Of a DNA stretch of 8,984 bases, positions 1-8,029 are shown piece after piece. Position numbers and translations under genes: made by a program. The first letter of the stretch is position 1, and every line of letters begins with the position of its first letter. The DNA is taken from contig CALCYP010000055.1 in NCBI GenBank assembly GCA_937906635.1, positions 1-8,984 on the forward strand, in the 5' to 3' direction. This DNA comes from an uncultured bacterium (GTDB lineage Bacteria > Patescibacteriota > Gracilibacteria > Absconditabacterales > Absconditicoccaceae). Below the pieces are notes generated by a model. It was not told the origin of the DNA and made no database searches. It was given only the letters and a program-made list of their open reading frames with translations.

Positions 1-11
1 AATCTATAAAT

Positions 12-236
12 GTGAATTTAGATTCTTCAGTCGTTTCACTCCTTCAGAATGACGAGAGGGTGGATTTCTCACTGCAATTCTGCGGGGTCGAAATGACGAT
101 GGGAATGTGTAAAAATCCCCCGCCCTACGGAATCCACCTTAAACGTGAATTTAGATTCTTCAGTCGTTACACTCCTTCAGAATGACGGGGTGGTGGATTT
201 CTCCCCCGCAATTCTGCGGGGTCGAAATGACGGGGT
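12..236. repeat. Two-copy composite intergenic repeat, period about 133 bases
   Basis: Copy 1 (about 12-103) and copy 2 (about 145-240) share long near-identical blocks, including a block starting GTGAATTTAG and one starting GCAATTCTGCGG. The offset is 133 bases, rising to 134 after a one-base indel. Each copy holds two smaller units, read on the minus strand: one of the form GTCATTCT...AGAATC (21-53 and 154-186) and one of the form GTCATTTC...GAAATCC (63-97 and 196-231). Both unit types resemble dispersed intergenic repeats I know from many Bacteroidetes and candidate-phylum genomes; that resemblance is from memory. The array lies just downstream of the 3' end of the solute-binding-like gene and contains no gene that I can see. 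Confidence 0.8.
196..231 (-). terminator. Hairpin 15-50 bases past the stop codon; possible terminator
   Basis: The core is a perfect 7-bp stem, CCCCGCA (204-210) and TGCGGGG (215-221), with a 4-base loop. It is extended by ATTTC/GAAAT outer arms, separated from the core by a GA step on each side. The hairpin begins about 15 bases after the TAA of the gene ending at 246, where a terminator would be expected. No T-run follows on the minus strand, so it is not a canonical intrinsic terminator and may only be part of the repeat. The equivalent hairpin in copy 1 (63-97) has one arm degraded. Confidence 0.35.
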
Positions 237-245
237 GGTGGAATT

Positions 246-1583
246 TTAATATGGGAAATTTGAAAGGTAGGATTTAATATTATAATTTCATTTTAGCATT
301 TCTAAGGTTTTTCAGTCGTTAATGATTTGGTCTTGGAGATTGATATTTCCTGTAAATATGTAAAATTTACTTTCGTTTCAGATTATATTTTTGAAAATGT
401 TTTTTGTTTTTTGTGTATTGTAAATGTTTGTGATAGCCGATAGAGTATTGTCCCAAAATGTATCATCTCAGTCAATACTCGCTGAAATATATTCGCTGAA
501 AAATTTATTTGTCAAATTTGTATTTTGATTTCATTTTGGTACGATGAAAACTCGTCATTTTGTAGGATACTGATTTTCTGAATTTGTGAAAGATCAAGCA
601 TACAGATTATTATTTCAAGGGAAATATTTATCTAAAATATCAAAATCGGACAAAAATCAAAACTTTATATCAGTATATCCATATTTGATAACGCAAAGTG
701 CTGGAAATGTACTACAAGTAGTGTTTTGGTCTCTCAAAATATTCAAAATTGTGCTAAAATTTTTGTAGGTGTATTTCTCTTTTAGGCTTATATTGTTTGT
801 GTTTAACATATTTGATAACTCAGAGTTATCATTTTTTTGTTTTATCTGTTTTAGCTGTAAGTAGAGTAGTTCTACAAAGTTTTCAAATGGAGTTCTGCTT
901 GATTTTGTCAGATCTAATGTCAATTCATCAAATCACCACAAGATTGGCATTGAATATTTTTTTTGAGATTTCCGTGAGAGTGTATAAGAGAAAAGTTTTT
1001 CTCGAGTATTTTGTTCTGGTACAGAATTTCTGTATAATGTGATAGCAGGATCGATTGCAAATGGTATTGATAGGTTTGTCGAGCTATCTAAATCTTTGTT
1101 GAATAGCTCTATAAAATATGGTTTTATATTTTCTCATAAAGTAATTGAATCTGTCTCAAGTCATATAATCCAATTTTGTGGGATTAATGCAATATCATAA
1201 TTTTGTAAATTAGTTTTTATTTCGGTTTCGTATGCTGAGTATGAATCAATTGTCTCAAAAGATACTTCGATATTTTCTGCTTTTAGATTATCTGAGATAG
1301 TACTAAATCATTGATTGTACAAAAATCAAGGAAAAAGAATTTTGATTGATCATGTTGTCGGTAAGTCATTTTCTTTTGGTTTATCAGTGATAGTGGGAAT
1401 ATAGACATCAACAAGTTCATTGTATTCATTTGTCAGTTTTTCGATTTTTTCATCATTGGTTTTTTGTAGTTGCTTTGTATTTTTGAATTTTATATCTCTA
1501 AATTGGTATAAGCCAATTCAGCTGATGATGATGGCTATGATTCCCAAAACGAGTATGCTCTTGAAGTCTGAGTTTATTTTCAT
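246..1583 (-). CDS. Membrane-anchored extracellular solute-binding-like protein (UGA = Gly)
   Basis: With TGA read as glycine this is one uninterrupted frame of 445 residues from ATG (1583) to TAA (246-248), with 16 in-frame TGA codons. Residues 1-8 are polar with two lysines, and residues 9-27 form one hydrophobic helix with no lipobox cysteine. This suggests an N-terminal anchor with the rest outside the membrane. A Lys/Glu-rich, coiled-coil-like stalk follows (about 33-60). The body resembles ABC-transporter substrate-binding proteins of the maltose-binding fold: YDIALIPQNW (129-138), IPFAIDPAITLYRN (173-186), and GRVFIVPKGNQ (343-353) followed by an FFSEYIS segment. These fit the usual 'IP.A.D...LYYN' and 'vPkgskn...kF..yl' features, but the match is by eye. 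Trp by TGG stands directly before TGA at 933-938 (ILW-Gly-F), so the two codons are used differently. No permease or ATPase gene is visible. It lies 50 bases behind the giant gene in the same direction. There is no clear Shine-Dalgarno sequence. The reading frame is very secure; the family assignment is moderate. Confidence 0.85.
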
Positions 1584-1633
1584 GGATGACTTGTAAATAA
1601 AGTGATTATTTTATCAAAATATTATTGTGGATT
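1584..1633 (-). other. 50-base spacer between the two minus-strand genes
   Basis: This AT-rich gap separates the TAA of the giant gene from the ATG of the solute-binding-like gene. It contains a weak hairpin, TATTTT (1607-1612) and AAAATA (1616-1621) with a 3-base loop, too AT-rich to be a convincing terminator. No purine-rich ribosome binding site is seen ahead of 1583. The short gap and shared direction are compatible with co-transcription. Confidence 0.5.
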
Positions 1634-4600
1634 TTAGTTGTATTCAGGGAATGTGAATAAGTATCATTTTGGATTTGCGTAATTGTATGTAGGTTTTTTG
1701 ATTTCTAATTCTTTTTTGTATCAATTAATAATTGATGTTCATCATATGTAAAAATATTGATCTGATACTCATGAACTGAAATCTATTTCGTATGTAATAT
1801 TTCATAGTACTCACTTATTCTGCAGATATTGTGTTCATAAATTTATCCATTGAGGTTGACTTATATAAAAGAAGAATCAGTTATCTCAATTATAGTCTTG
1901 TATAGCCTGGAATAAGCTTTGTCTATAGTATGTTTCACTTCATGTATCTCAAGCCATAAATGCAGTAACTCAGGTAAGAAGTTTGAAATTAACTGTTATC
2001 TCTTTTCATGTTTTGATTTGTATTGAGTTTCCATTACTATGTTGTCATGCATCAAATGTTATCTTACATCAAGTTCGCTCGTATCTTGTTGGGTTTCAGT
2101 CGTCATCTTCATATCACTGTAAAACAAAATCAATATTGTAGTCATAGTAAGTCTCACAATCATTCATGGTGTTTGGCGATAGAGATATTTCGGTACATGC
2201 ATCAACTCATGTGGAACATGTAAATCCTGGACAACTCTCATTTGCTATACATGTAAATCATCATGGTGAGCAAATAGGAGTAGCAGTTCAAAGGTATAAT
2301 TTTCATGTATTTGTAGGTCAATTATCACCGATCTTTAGATTTCAAGTCAAAACTGCTATATATCAACTAACGGTATTGTTTTTGATTAAAGCACAATTGT
2401 AATTTATGTCATCACAACGACATTCTGGAGCAGTAGGATGGTATATACAATATTCTGGTTTTGGACAATTTACACAATTCTCTCATCGTGAATTTCGATA
2501 CTTTCATGTTGTTAAATTAAGAGTGAACGTAGTGAATCATGTTTCTGTTGGACCTAATAACTCAATATCATTACAGTCACAATCAATTCAGTTGTTACAA
2601 TATGATTGTATGCACTCGTCTTTCTCTGTGTCTTGTGGAACTACTTTATTTTCTGAATTTGTTCATCTATATGAACATGTACAATATTCTCGAGTAGCAG
2701 GATTTGGTTCATCACATTTACACAAAGCATCATCTGGATCATAGTATTTATCAGATCATTCATAGTCATTCCATTGACATAAACAATTTAGGTTTCCAGT
2801 TCATTCTGCATCACAAGTACACTTATGATCATTTGGATATTTTTTACAATAACAATCTGGATCATTTTCATCACAACATTCTACATAGCAAGGAGCATCT
2901 GTATCACTTAAATCACAGTTACAACATTGTGGTTTTTGTGCTGGTACTTCATATGGTATTCATCAGTAAATGAAACTATTAGTTAAATTTAGGGCAAAAT
3001 CACTTACAAGTCATGTGTTTATTTTTAATTGTAATTCTCAGTCTTGATCTAAACAACGTGGTACATCTCGTAAATTAATACTTATGTTTGCATTATTTGT
3101 CCAGCGTTGGAGATTATCTCATCTAATTCTCCATGTATATCAAGTAATTGGACGTTCAATATGGTCATTCCCAATAACAACTAAGTCAATAATTCATCAT
3201 GTAGTAGCATTTGTTCATGAAGCTATTTCTTCATATTTAAGTAACTTTAAATGAGATGTATAGCTAACAAATCATGGATTTATTGTAAAGTATGTGACTC
3301 CATAACTGTAAGCATTTTCTTGGCATTCGTTGGTCGTCCTTATACATTCATAGGTAATACATTCATAACATTCCAGCTCTGGTTCTCACGATTCTCATGT
3401 GAATACAGAACATCTGTATTGATTTGAATCATAATTTGTAGGATCTAGTCATGTAGTAGGCGCAGATGTTGTATCGATACAAGTACAACTTGAATCTACA
3501 TAAGTATTTCAGGTATATATCTCATTTTTGTATGCGAGACATCCATTTCAATAGTTTGTACAAGATTGATAACTACATTCAATAATATTGTTTCCATCAT
3601 ATTTATCACAAGAATACTCTGTACATTCACTATATTTATCTCCACTTAATCATGAACATATCATATTCCTGTTACCAGATGCGATTTCGACAGGTACATT
3701 TAATCCCGTATATCTATGAAGTCACTCATATGTACATCCAAAGTCTATTGCTGGGATTCGTCCAGTCAGTCATTTATCAGAGAAATCTTGGTAGTCTCAA
3801 CTACAAGTATTAATATTATCTCTACCAGTACATGTACAGCTATTGTTTATAGGAGCATTAAATATTCATGTTTTTGTTTCGAATTTTTTACAATATCATT
3901 TCATAAATCGTAATGATGTGACTTCTTTTGATATATTGTAAAGCACAAGCGGTTTGATACGAGTTTGGAATAGATTTGTCACAAATTGTTCTGTACTCGA
4001 TTGTCCTCATGATGTCAGTTGTATTTTGTGGAAAAGACCGGTATCTGATACTTCGACGGAATAATTTAATGTCATACTTTCTATACCAAGCTCTCTTGTG
4101 GCACTGTATCCAGTGAGAGTAGGTGAGCGTGTGCCATAAGTGACTTCTTTGTCGTATATTACTAAATCACTTTCAGTGATATCACTGATAAAATTGTTTG
4201 TATCTTTTACTTGTATCCATACAGATCTCTGTCATTGATAAGGGCTTTCTGGTGATAACTTGTTTTCGTTGGTACATCATGATCAGTTTTCTATGTCTCG
4301 TGATGAAATAGAGTATAGTGGTGAAATAGAATCAGAAGGAAAATCTTTTCGTTCTGTCCGTGCATTTTCCATTTGATCGCAAGAATATACATTGGATCCA
4401 CTTGTATATCCTGCCCAGTCATTTTGGCAGTCAGCTATAGTATCGTTGATATTATTTGTTCAGACTATAGGTCTATTATTACCACATCTTCGACAGCGTC
4501 ATTGACTATCTTCTCAATATATATTTGATCCAAAGAATAATGATGTTGATGAAATACACTGTCAATACAAAGTGTTGTTTGTATATGTACATCAAAGGAC

Positions 4601-7558
4601 ATCTTCAAAATATCAACTACCTGGTGAATCTGAACATCATCTTCGACAATAAGATATGTTTCTACAATCTACTAAATTTGTAGAACCCCATAAGGCCTCC
4701 TCAAGAAAGCTAAACAAACCGTCAACATTGTCTCGGCATCTTCCCCAACTCCAATTTTTACAACATTTATCTCAATTTTCTTTGAATCAACAACTTCAAG
4801 CTGAACTCTTATTGCTTCGTGTACAACTTCGGAGTGTGGTAAAGTATCATGAGTAGATATCATCGCATCATATATCATGTCGTCATAGTGTTATGTTTGT
4901 ACAAATTGATGTATTTGGTATACATGATGCTCTATACTGTTTTAGACTTAATGTTCATGAATAGTTGGTATTTATACTTATCTCGCTTCCACTTGTGTAT
5001 TTCGTGACACTGGCGTCTGTTACAGGTTTTGTCTCGGGGATATATTGGCAGACACTGTTGTCAAATGTAAACAATCATAGACCATGCTCGTATCATCAGC
5101 TATAGCACCAATCTACAAAGCTTGGTCATCAAGAAATTTCTGGTTCTATAATTGGTTTACAATAATTATAATCTGTACATTTTAGCCAATGAATAATTAC
5201 TTTTATAGATCAATCATCATCAGAGATTATCAATGTACAGTCATCATATCGTCATGGAGTAGTACTTGCATCTATGTATTCATAAGTAAATATGTCTCAA
5301 CTTATTGTACCGTTTCCTTTTGTACATCATAATACTTCTGCTGTAATTGTTTCACATGATCATGCGCTGGCTTGTGTTTCCTTTTTTCGATTTATTTCTC
5401 AATGCATTATCCTATTTTTAAATTCTACATAAGCTGTGGCATTTTTTCATTTAACTGGGACATTGATCCAATTCATTGTTATTTGTCCTGTCGTTTGATT
5501 TCCAGCTTTATCTTTTCATGTAAATGGAATAGTATATGAAGATACTATGTCTCTTGATTCGATGTGCTGGAATCTAACCCAAGACCTATTGATGGCAAAT
5601 CAAGTTTTGAAACCGACATTGTTGAAATTTACCTCTAATCAGTCATTTCCACATTGTCATAAGTCTTGCATATCTACAAAACCTGTGATATTTGAACATT
5701 CATATCATGTAAAGGAATATTGATTGCCATTGGTTGTAGGTCAGACAAGATCTATTCATGTTATCGTGATGGAATTATATCCTGTGGCTAAATCATTTGC
5801 AGCCATAAAACATATTACTTTGTCGTTGTATGATTCATCATTTAGTACTATACCTCATCATGTGTAGTCGTTGAAGCCAGTTTCTATTTCTGTACATGAA
5901 TCTCAATTAATTATCTTGTAACCAAATGTAGTCGGATCGTTTGTGGCAGTGGCGGATATTGTGATTTCTTTTGAACATGAATTCGACGGAATTTTCGTGA
6001 TATTTATAGTAGGACTTGCATTTTCTATACGAAATTTTAGATTTTTTGATCGTGTCTCGCCATCATACATAATATTTATATTGACTATTCATGATGTCAT
6101 GCGTGGGATTTTTGTCAAATTGCGTCCGTAATATCAATAGAAGCCAAATGAACTCCTATTATTTGATAGAGAAATGTTTGATATAGTAAATCATGTCACA
6201 TATTGTCAATTTGTGTCAAATCATGTCAATGATATTTTTGCTGTAGCTCATTGTTTTGTGCTTTTTAGGTAAAGCAATACGCCATTTGTCTTGTATTGAG
6301 AATATTCAATAGGAATATATTCATCATTGTTTCCTCATGTCTGATTGATATTTGATCAGCTGAAACTAAATCATGCATCTCAAAAAAATCTACTATAGAC
6401 ACGACTATTTTTTGCTAAGCTACTTTGATAAGTTCAAGATAATGTCCTACTTATGTTTCGTGTATTTTCCGAGTATATTAATTCGATTGGAGATGTAGTT
6501 TTCCATGTTCAATTTGGATTTATTCAGGCTCGAATTTCATGAGTATTTTTTGAGTTACGTCAGTTTAGATATTCTCGTTTAATATGTCAAAATACTCAAG
6601 TTAAGTTTGTATCTCATTTTTTACAGTCATAATAAAGTCATCATCAAATATAATTTATTCAATCAGTTTGGTAGTCTGATGCAGTTTTACTGTCTAATGG
6701 AAACATTCCAAAATCGATTAAACTGATTGAATAATATCAATTAATCTGTCATAAACATGTCAATTCTTGTCATTGCATGTCTGTGATACTAAATGGTGTC
6801 TCAAGATTTGATTTTTTTATTCATGTTCACAAGAAAAATAATCAAAATCAATCTATACCACTACCAATAAACGTCATTTCGTTTCGGTTTCAAGATATTG
6901 CCATGGTATTATTGAAATATGCATCAGGGATGTCTATAAGTATCTTTTCTGGAAAGTTTGGTACTATGCGACTGTTTTTGGTGATGCTGTCGTGGATATA
7001 TCCTGATAGAGCTATATTTTCTCAAAAGCTCACTAATTGTAGATTGGAGTTAGTCTGCTGTCGTCCATCTTGAGTTACTCAAGCTCGAATTTCTTGTTGG
7101 TTTGTTCAAGCGCTTCATCCATATGTCCATTTGATATATCAGTATACTCATTGTCATATTTCACAGTCTGTATAAAATCCTCAACTTACATTCATTTTTA
7201 GTCAGTTAATAAGACTTTTTTGTTTATCTGCGGTTTGTTTATCAATTGGAAACATTCAAAAGTTTGTGTAGTTTGTGGTGTAATATCATTTAAGTTGTTT
7301 ATGACATGTCGTGGTAGTTCATTGGTGCGTTAATGTCGCATTTACATCAATAAGATCTCATAAAAAGAAAAATCAAAATCAATCTGCTCAGTAATCATTA
7401 AAATATGCTTCACTTTGATTTCATGTATTGATGTCTGCCGCTGAAAAATAATTATCTGGCACATTAATTTCTGTACTACTTGCAAGATATGGGTAAAGTA
7501 GCAATATCGAAGTCACGATAGTTATTGCTAAAAGTGGCTTTAATTTTGATTTTCTCAT
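1634..7558 (-). CDS. Giant secreted cysteine-rich repeat protein, 1974 residues (UGA = Gly)
   Basis: I translated the whole minus strand from ATG (7558) to TAA (1634-1636) and found no in-frame TAA or TAG, and about 139 in-frame TGA codons. GGN (about 54) and TGG (about 15) codons also occur, so TGA is glycine. Layout: signal peptide (1-30); two divergent tandem units (about 56-200 and 232-395); beta-rich Ig-like segments (about 400-700) with a DKAGN motif near residue 683; then cysteine-rich segments (about 860-1090, 1220-1420 and 1500-1830) separated by cysteine-poor beta-like stretches (about 1100-1220 and 1420-1500). A cysteine-free tail ends in FTFPEYN. About 86 cysteines were counted, only four of them before residue 500. 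No C-terminal membrane helix, LPXTG motif or catalytic motif is seen. It is probably secreted or surface-attached and stabilised by disulfides or bound metal. A role in adhesion or host contact is inference from architecture and from the attached lifestyle known in these phyla. No named family is recognised. It has no clear Shine-Dalgarno sequence and is followed at 50 bases by a membrane-anchored solute-binding-like gene. Confidence 0.9.
2402..2941 (-). other. CxC-rich cysteine cluster (residues 1540-1719) of the giant protein
   Basis: This stretch holds 25 cysteines in 180 residues. Eight CxC motifs are at 1546/1548, 1569/1571, 1580/1582, 1592/1594, 1613/1615, 1626/1628, 1660/1662 and 1713/1715, plus CC pairs at 1545-1546 and 1561-1562 and a CVNC at 1695-1698. 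Asp, Glu and Asn are dense between them, with few hydrophobic residues. In a secreted protein this suggests a disulfide-stabilised rod or a metal-binding segment; the sequence does not decide which. It does not fit an EGF or thrombospondin spacing that I recognise. Confidence 0.7.
5459..6016 (-). other. Ig-like beta-rich region (residues about 515-700) of the giant protein
   Basis: The segment opens with SPTINITKIP, typical of the first strand of bacterial Ig-like domains. A later strand reads NDKVICFMAANDLATGYNSI, the shape of the usual 'y.vcv.A.D.aGN' edge of such domains, followed by GIDLVGPT as a linker into the next domain. A second copy of the pattern ends in TGKDKAGNQTTGQI. This supports stacked Ig-like domains, common in large bacterial surface proteins. 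The assignment is by motif shape only. Confidence 0.5.
6374..6865 (-). repeat. Tandem protein unit B of the giant gene (residues about 232-395)
   Basis: This unit matches unit A at an offset of 177-189 residues: DGFGLFFLG (236-244), C268 seven residues before YY, FGMFP (283-287), LYYDC (308-312), HEIRAG (340-345), and LSG followed by KNSR (373-386). The glycine of FGMFP is GGA here. The paired cysteines (85/268 and 132/312) are the only cysteines of the first 500 residues, so each unit probably holds one disulfide or one metal-binding pair. Confidence 0.75.
6959..7393 (-). repeat. Tandem protein unit A of the giant gene (residues about 56-200)
   Basis: Unit A shares with unit B a series of motifs in the same order and nearly the same spacing: DGFGFFFLG (59-67), a Cys seven residues before YY (C85), FGMFP (100-104), FYTDC (128-132), QEIRAG (155-160), and LSG followed by KNSR (184-197). 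The units have diverged well beyond nucleotide identity, so this is an old duplication inside the protein. No known family is recognised. The glycine of FGMFP is TGA here. Confidence 0.75.
7469..7558 (-). other. Signal peptide of the giant protein
   Basis: The first 30 residues have a basic start (MRKSKLKP), a hydrophobic core (LLAITIVTSILLL) and a small-residue region (YLASS) that would suit signal peptidase I. There is no lipobox cysteine. A typical signal sequence beginning exactly at the ATG also supports 7558 as the true start. Confidence 0.75.
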
Positions 7559-7690
7559 TTGTTTTCAAAATTGATAAAACGCAATTATCCAATACTATTT
7601 GATATTGCATATTTCGTGTGTTTTTTCAATGAAGAATTGATATTTTTGAAATGACATTTATTGTGAAAGTGATAGAATAATAGTCAGAAG
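7559..7690 (-). promoter_or_regulatory. AT-rich leader of the giant gene, probable promoter region
   Basis: These 132 bases upstream of the giant gene are strongly AT-rich and hold no gene on either strand. On the minus strand a GATAAT (7584-7589) could be a -10 box about 25 bases before the start codon, but no good -35 box lies at the proper distance. A TTGAAA further upstream has no convincing partner. No Shine-Dalgarno sequence precedes the ATG. The promoter position is not resolved. Confidence 0.3.
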
Positions 7691-7696
7691 AGGATA

Positions 7697-7953
7697 GTCC
7701 CGGAGGGACGGAATATCAAATAGCTGAGGGTGAAACCCTCAGCAAGGAATGTGGAATAGGGAAGAATCCCGAAGGGATGACATATGTCGTATAATTGAAT
7801 TTGATTATTTGAAAAAGGATAGGGCAAGCCCTATCCCTACAATATGGAAATTATTGATTATTTTATATTTCGTAAATGGAAATTGTTGTATGTCGCCCTT
7901 TCAGGGCTTGAGCCATCTGGGTGAAAATGGAACCCTTGAGTAGACCCCGGGGT
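7697..7953. repeat. Cluster of six small GC-rich hairpins
   Basis: Six short perfect inverted repeats follow one another in otherwise AT-rich sequence: GTCCC/GGGAC (7697-7709), GCTGAGGG/CCCTCAGC (7723-7743, loop TGAAA), ATCCC/GGGAT (7766-7778), GGATAGGGC/GCCCTATCC (7817-7836, 2-base loop), GCCCT/AGGGC (7895-7907), and the palindrome ACCCCGGGGT (7944-7953). All have a GGG/CCC core. Units of the GTCCCGNAGGGAC kind resemble dispersed intergenic elements in Bacteroidetes and other genomes, from memory. No protein or tRNA was recognised across 7559-7984; the longest standard-code plus-strand frame here (7749-7943) runs through three of the hairpins and looks accidental. The cluster ends where the composition changes into the frame starting near 7985. 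Confidence 0.7.
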
Positions 7954-8029
7954 TTCAGCGAAGCGGATATATGAAGTCGAATCGAATCAAAATTTTTTAA
8001 AATATATTTCTTTATATGAATATCTTAAT

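Noticed and set aside
12..236. A CRISPR array at the left end
   Set aside because: There are only two copies, the repeated block is about 95 bases, and there are no uniform short repeats with unique spacers and no cas genes.
586..1042. Plus-strand frames opposite the solute-binding-like gene
   Set aside because: They lie fully inside the 246-1583 minus-strand gene, have no recognisable protein features, and are shadows of it.
1634..1700. A cell-wall sorting signal or C-terminal membrane helix on the giant protein
   Set aside because: The tail ends in FTFPEYN with no LPXTG-like motif and no hydrophobic stretch long enough to cross a membrane.
2023..2973. Short plus-strand frames here, one of them very rich in histidine (2704-2973)
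   Set aside because: They are antisense to the cysteine- and Asp-rich part of the giant gene. The histidines come from the complement of ATG/GTG-like triplets in the coding strand. No ribosome binding sites or protein-like features are seen.
1634..7558. TGA read as tryptophan (table 4) in the giant gene
   Set aside because: It would give about 154 Trp in 1974 residues and break the aligned TGA/GGA pairs between the two tandem units. TGG is used separately for Trp.
1634..7558. A large pseudogene with many nonsense mutations
   Set aside because: Only TGA interrupts the frame. There is not one TAA or TAG in 1974 codons, and random decay would produce all three stops plus frameshifts.
7749..7943. 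A 64-residue plus-strand frame starting at 7749
   Set aside because: It runs through three palindromic repeats (7766-7778, 7817-7836 and 7895-7907), and its product has no protein-like character.
7697..7953. tRNA, riboswitch or intrinsic terminator in the hairpin cluster
   Set aside because: No cloverleaf, no known aptamer motif and no T-run after a stem could be recognised. The stems are small and separate.
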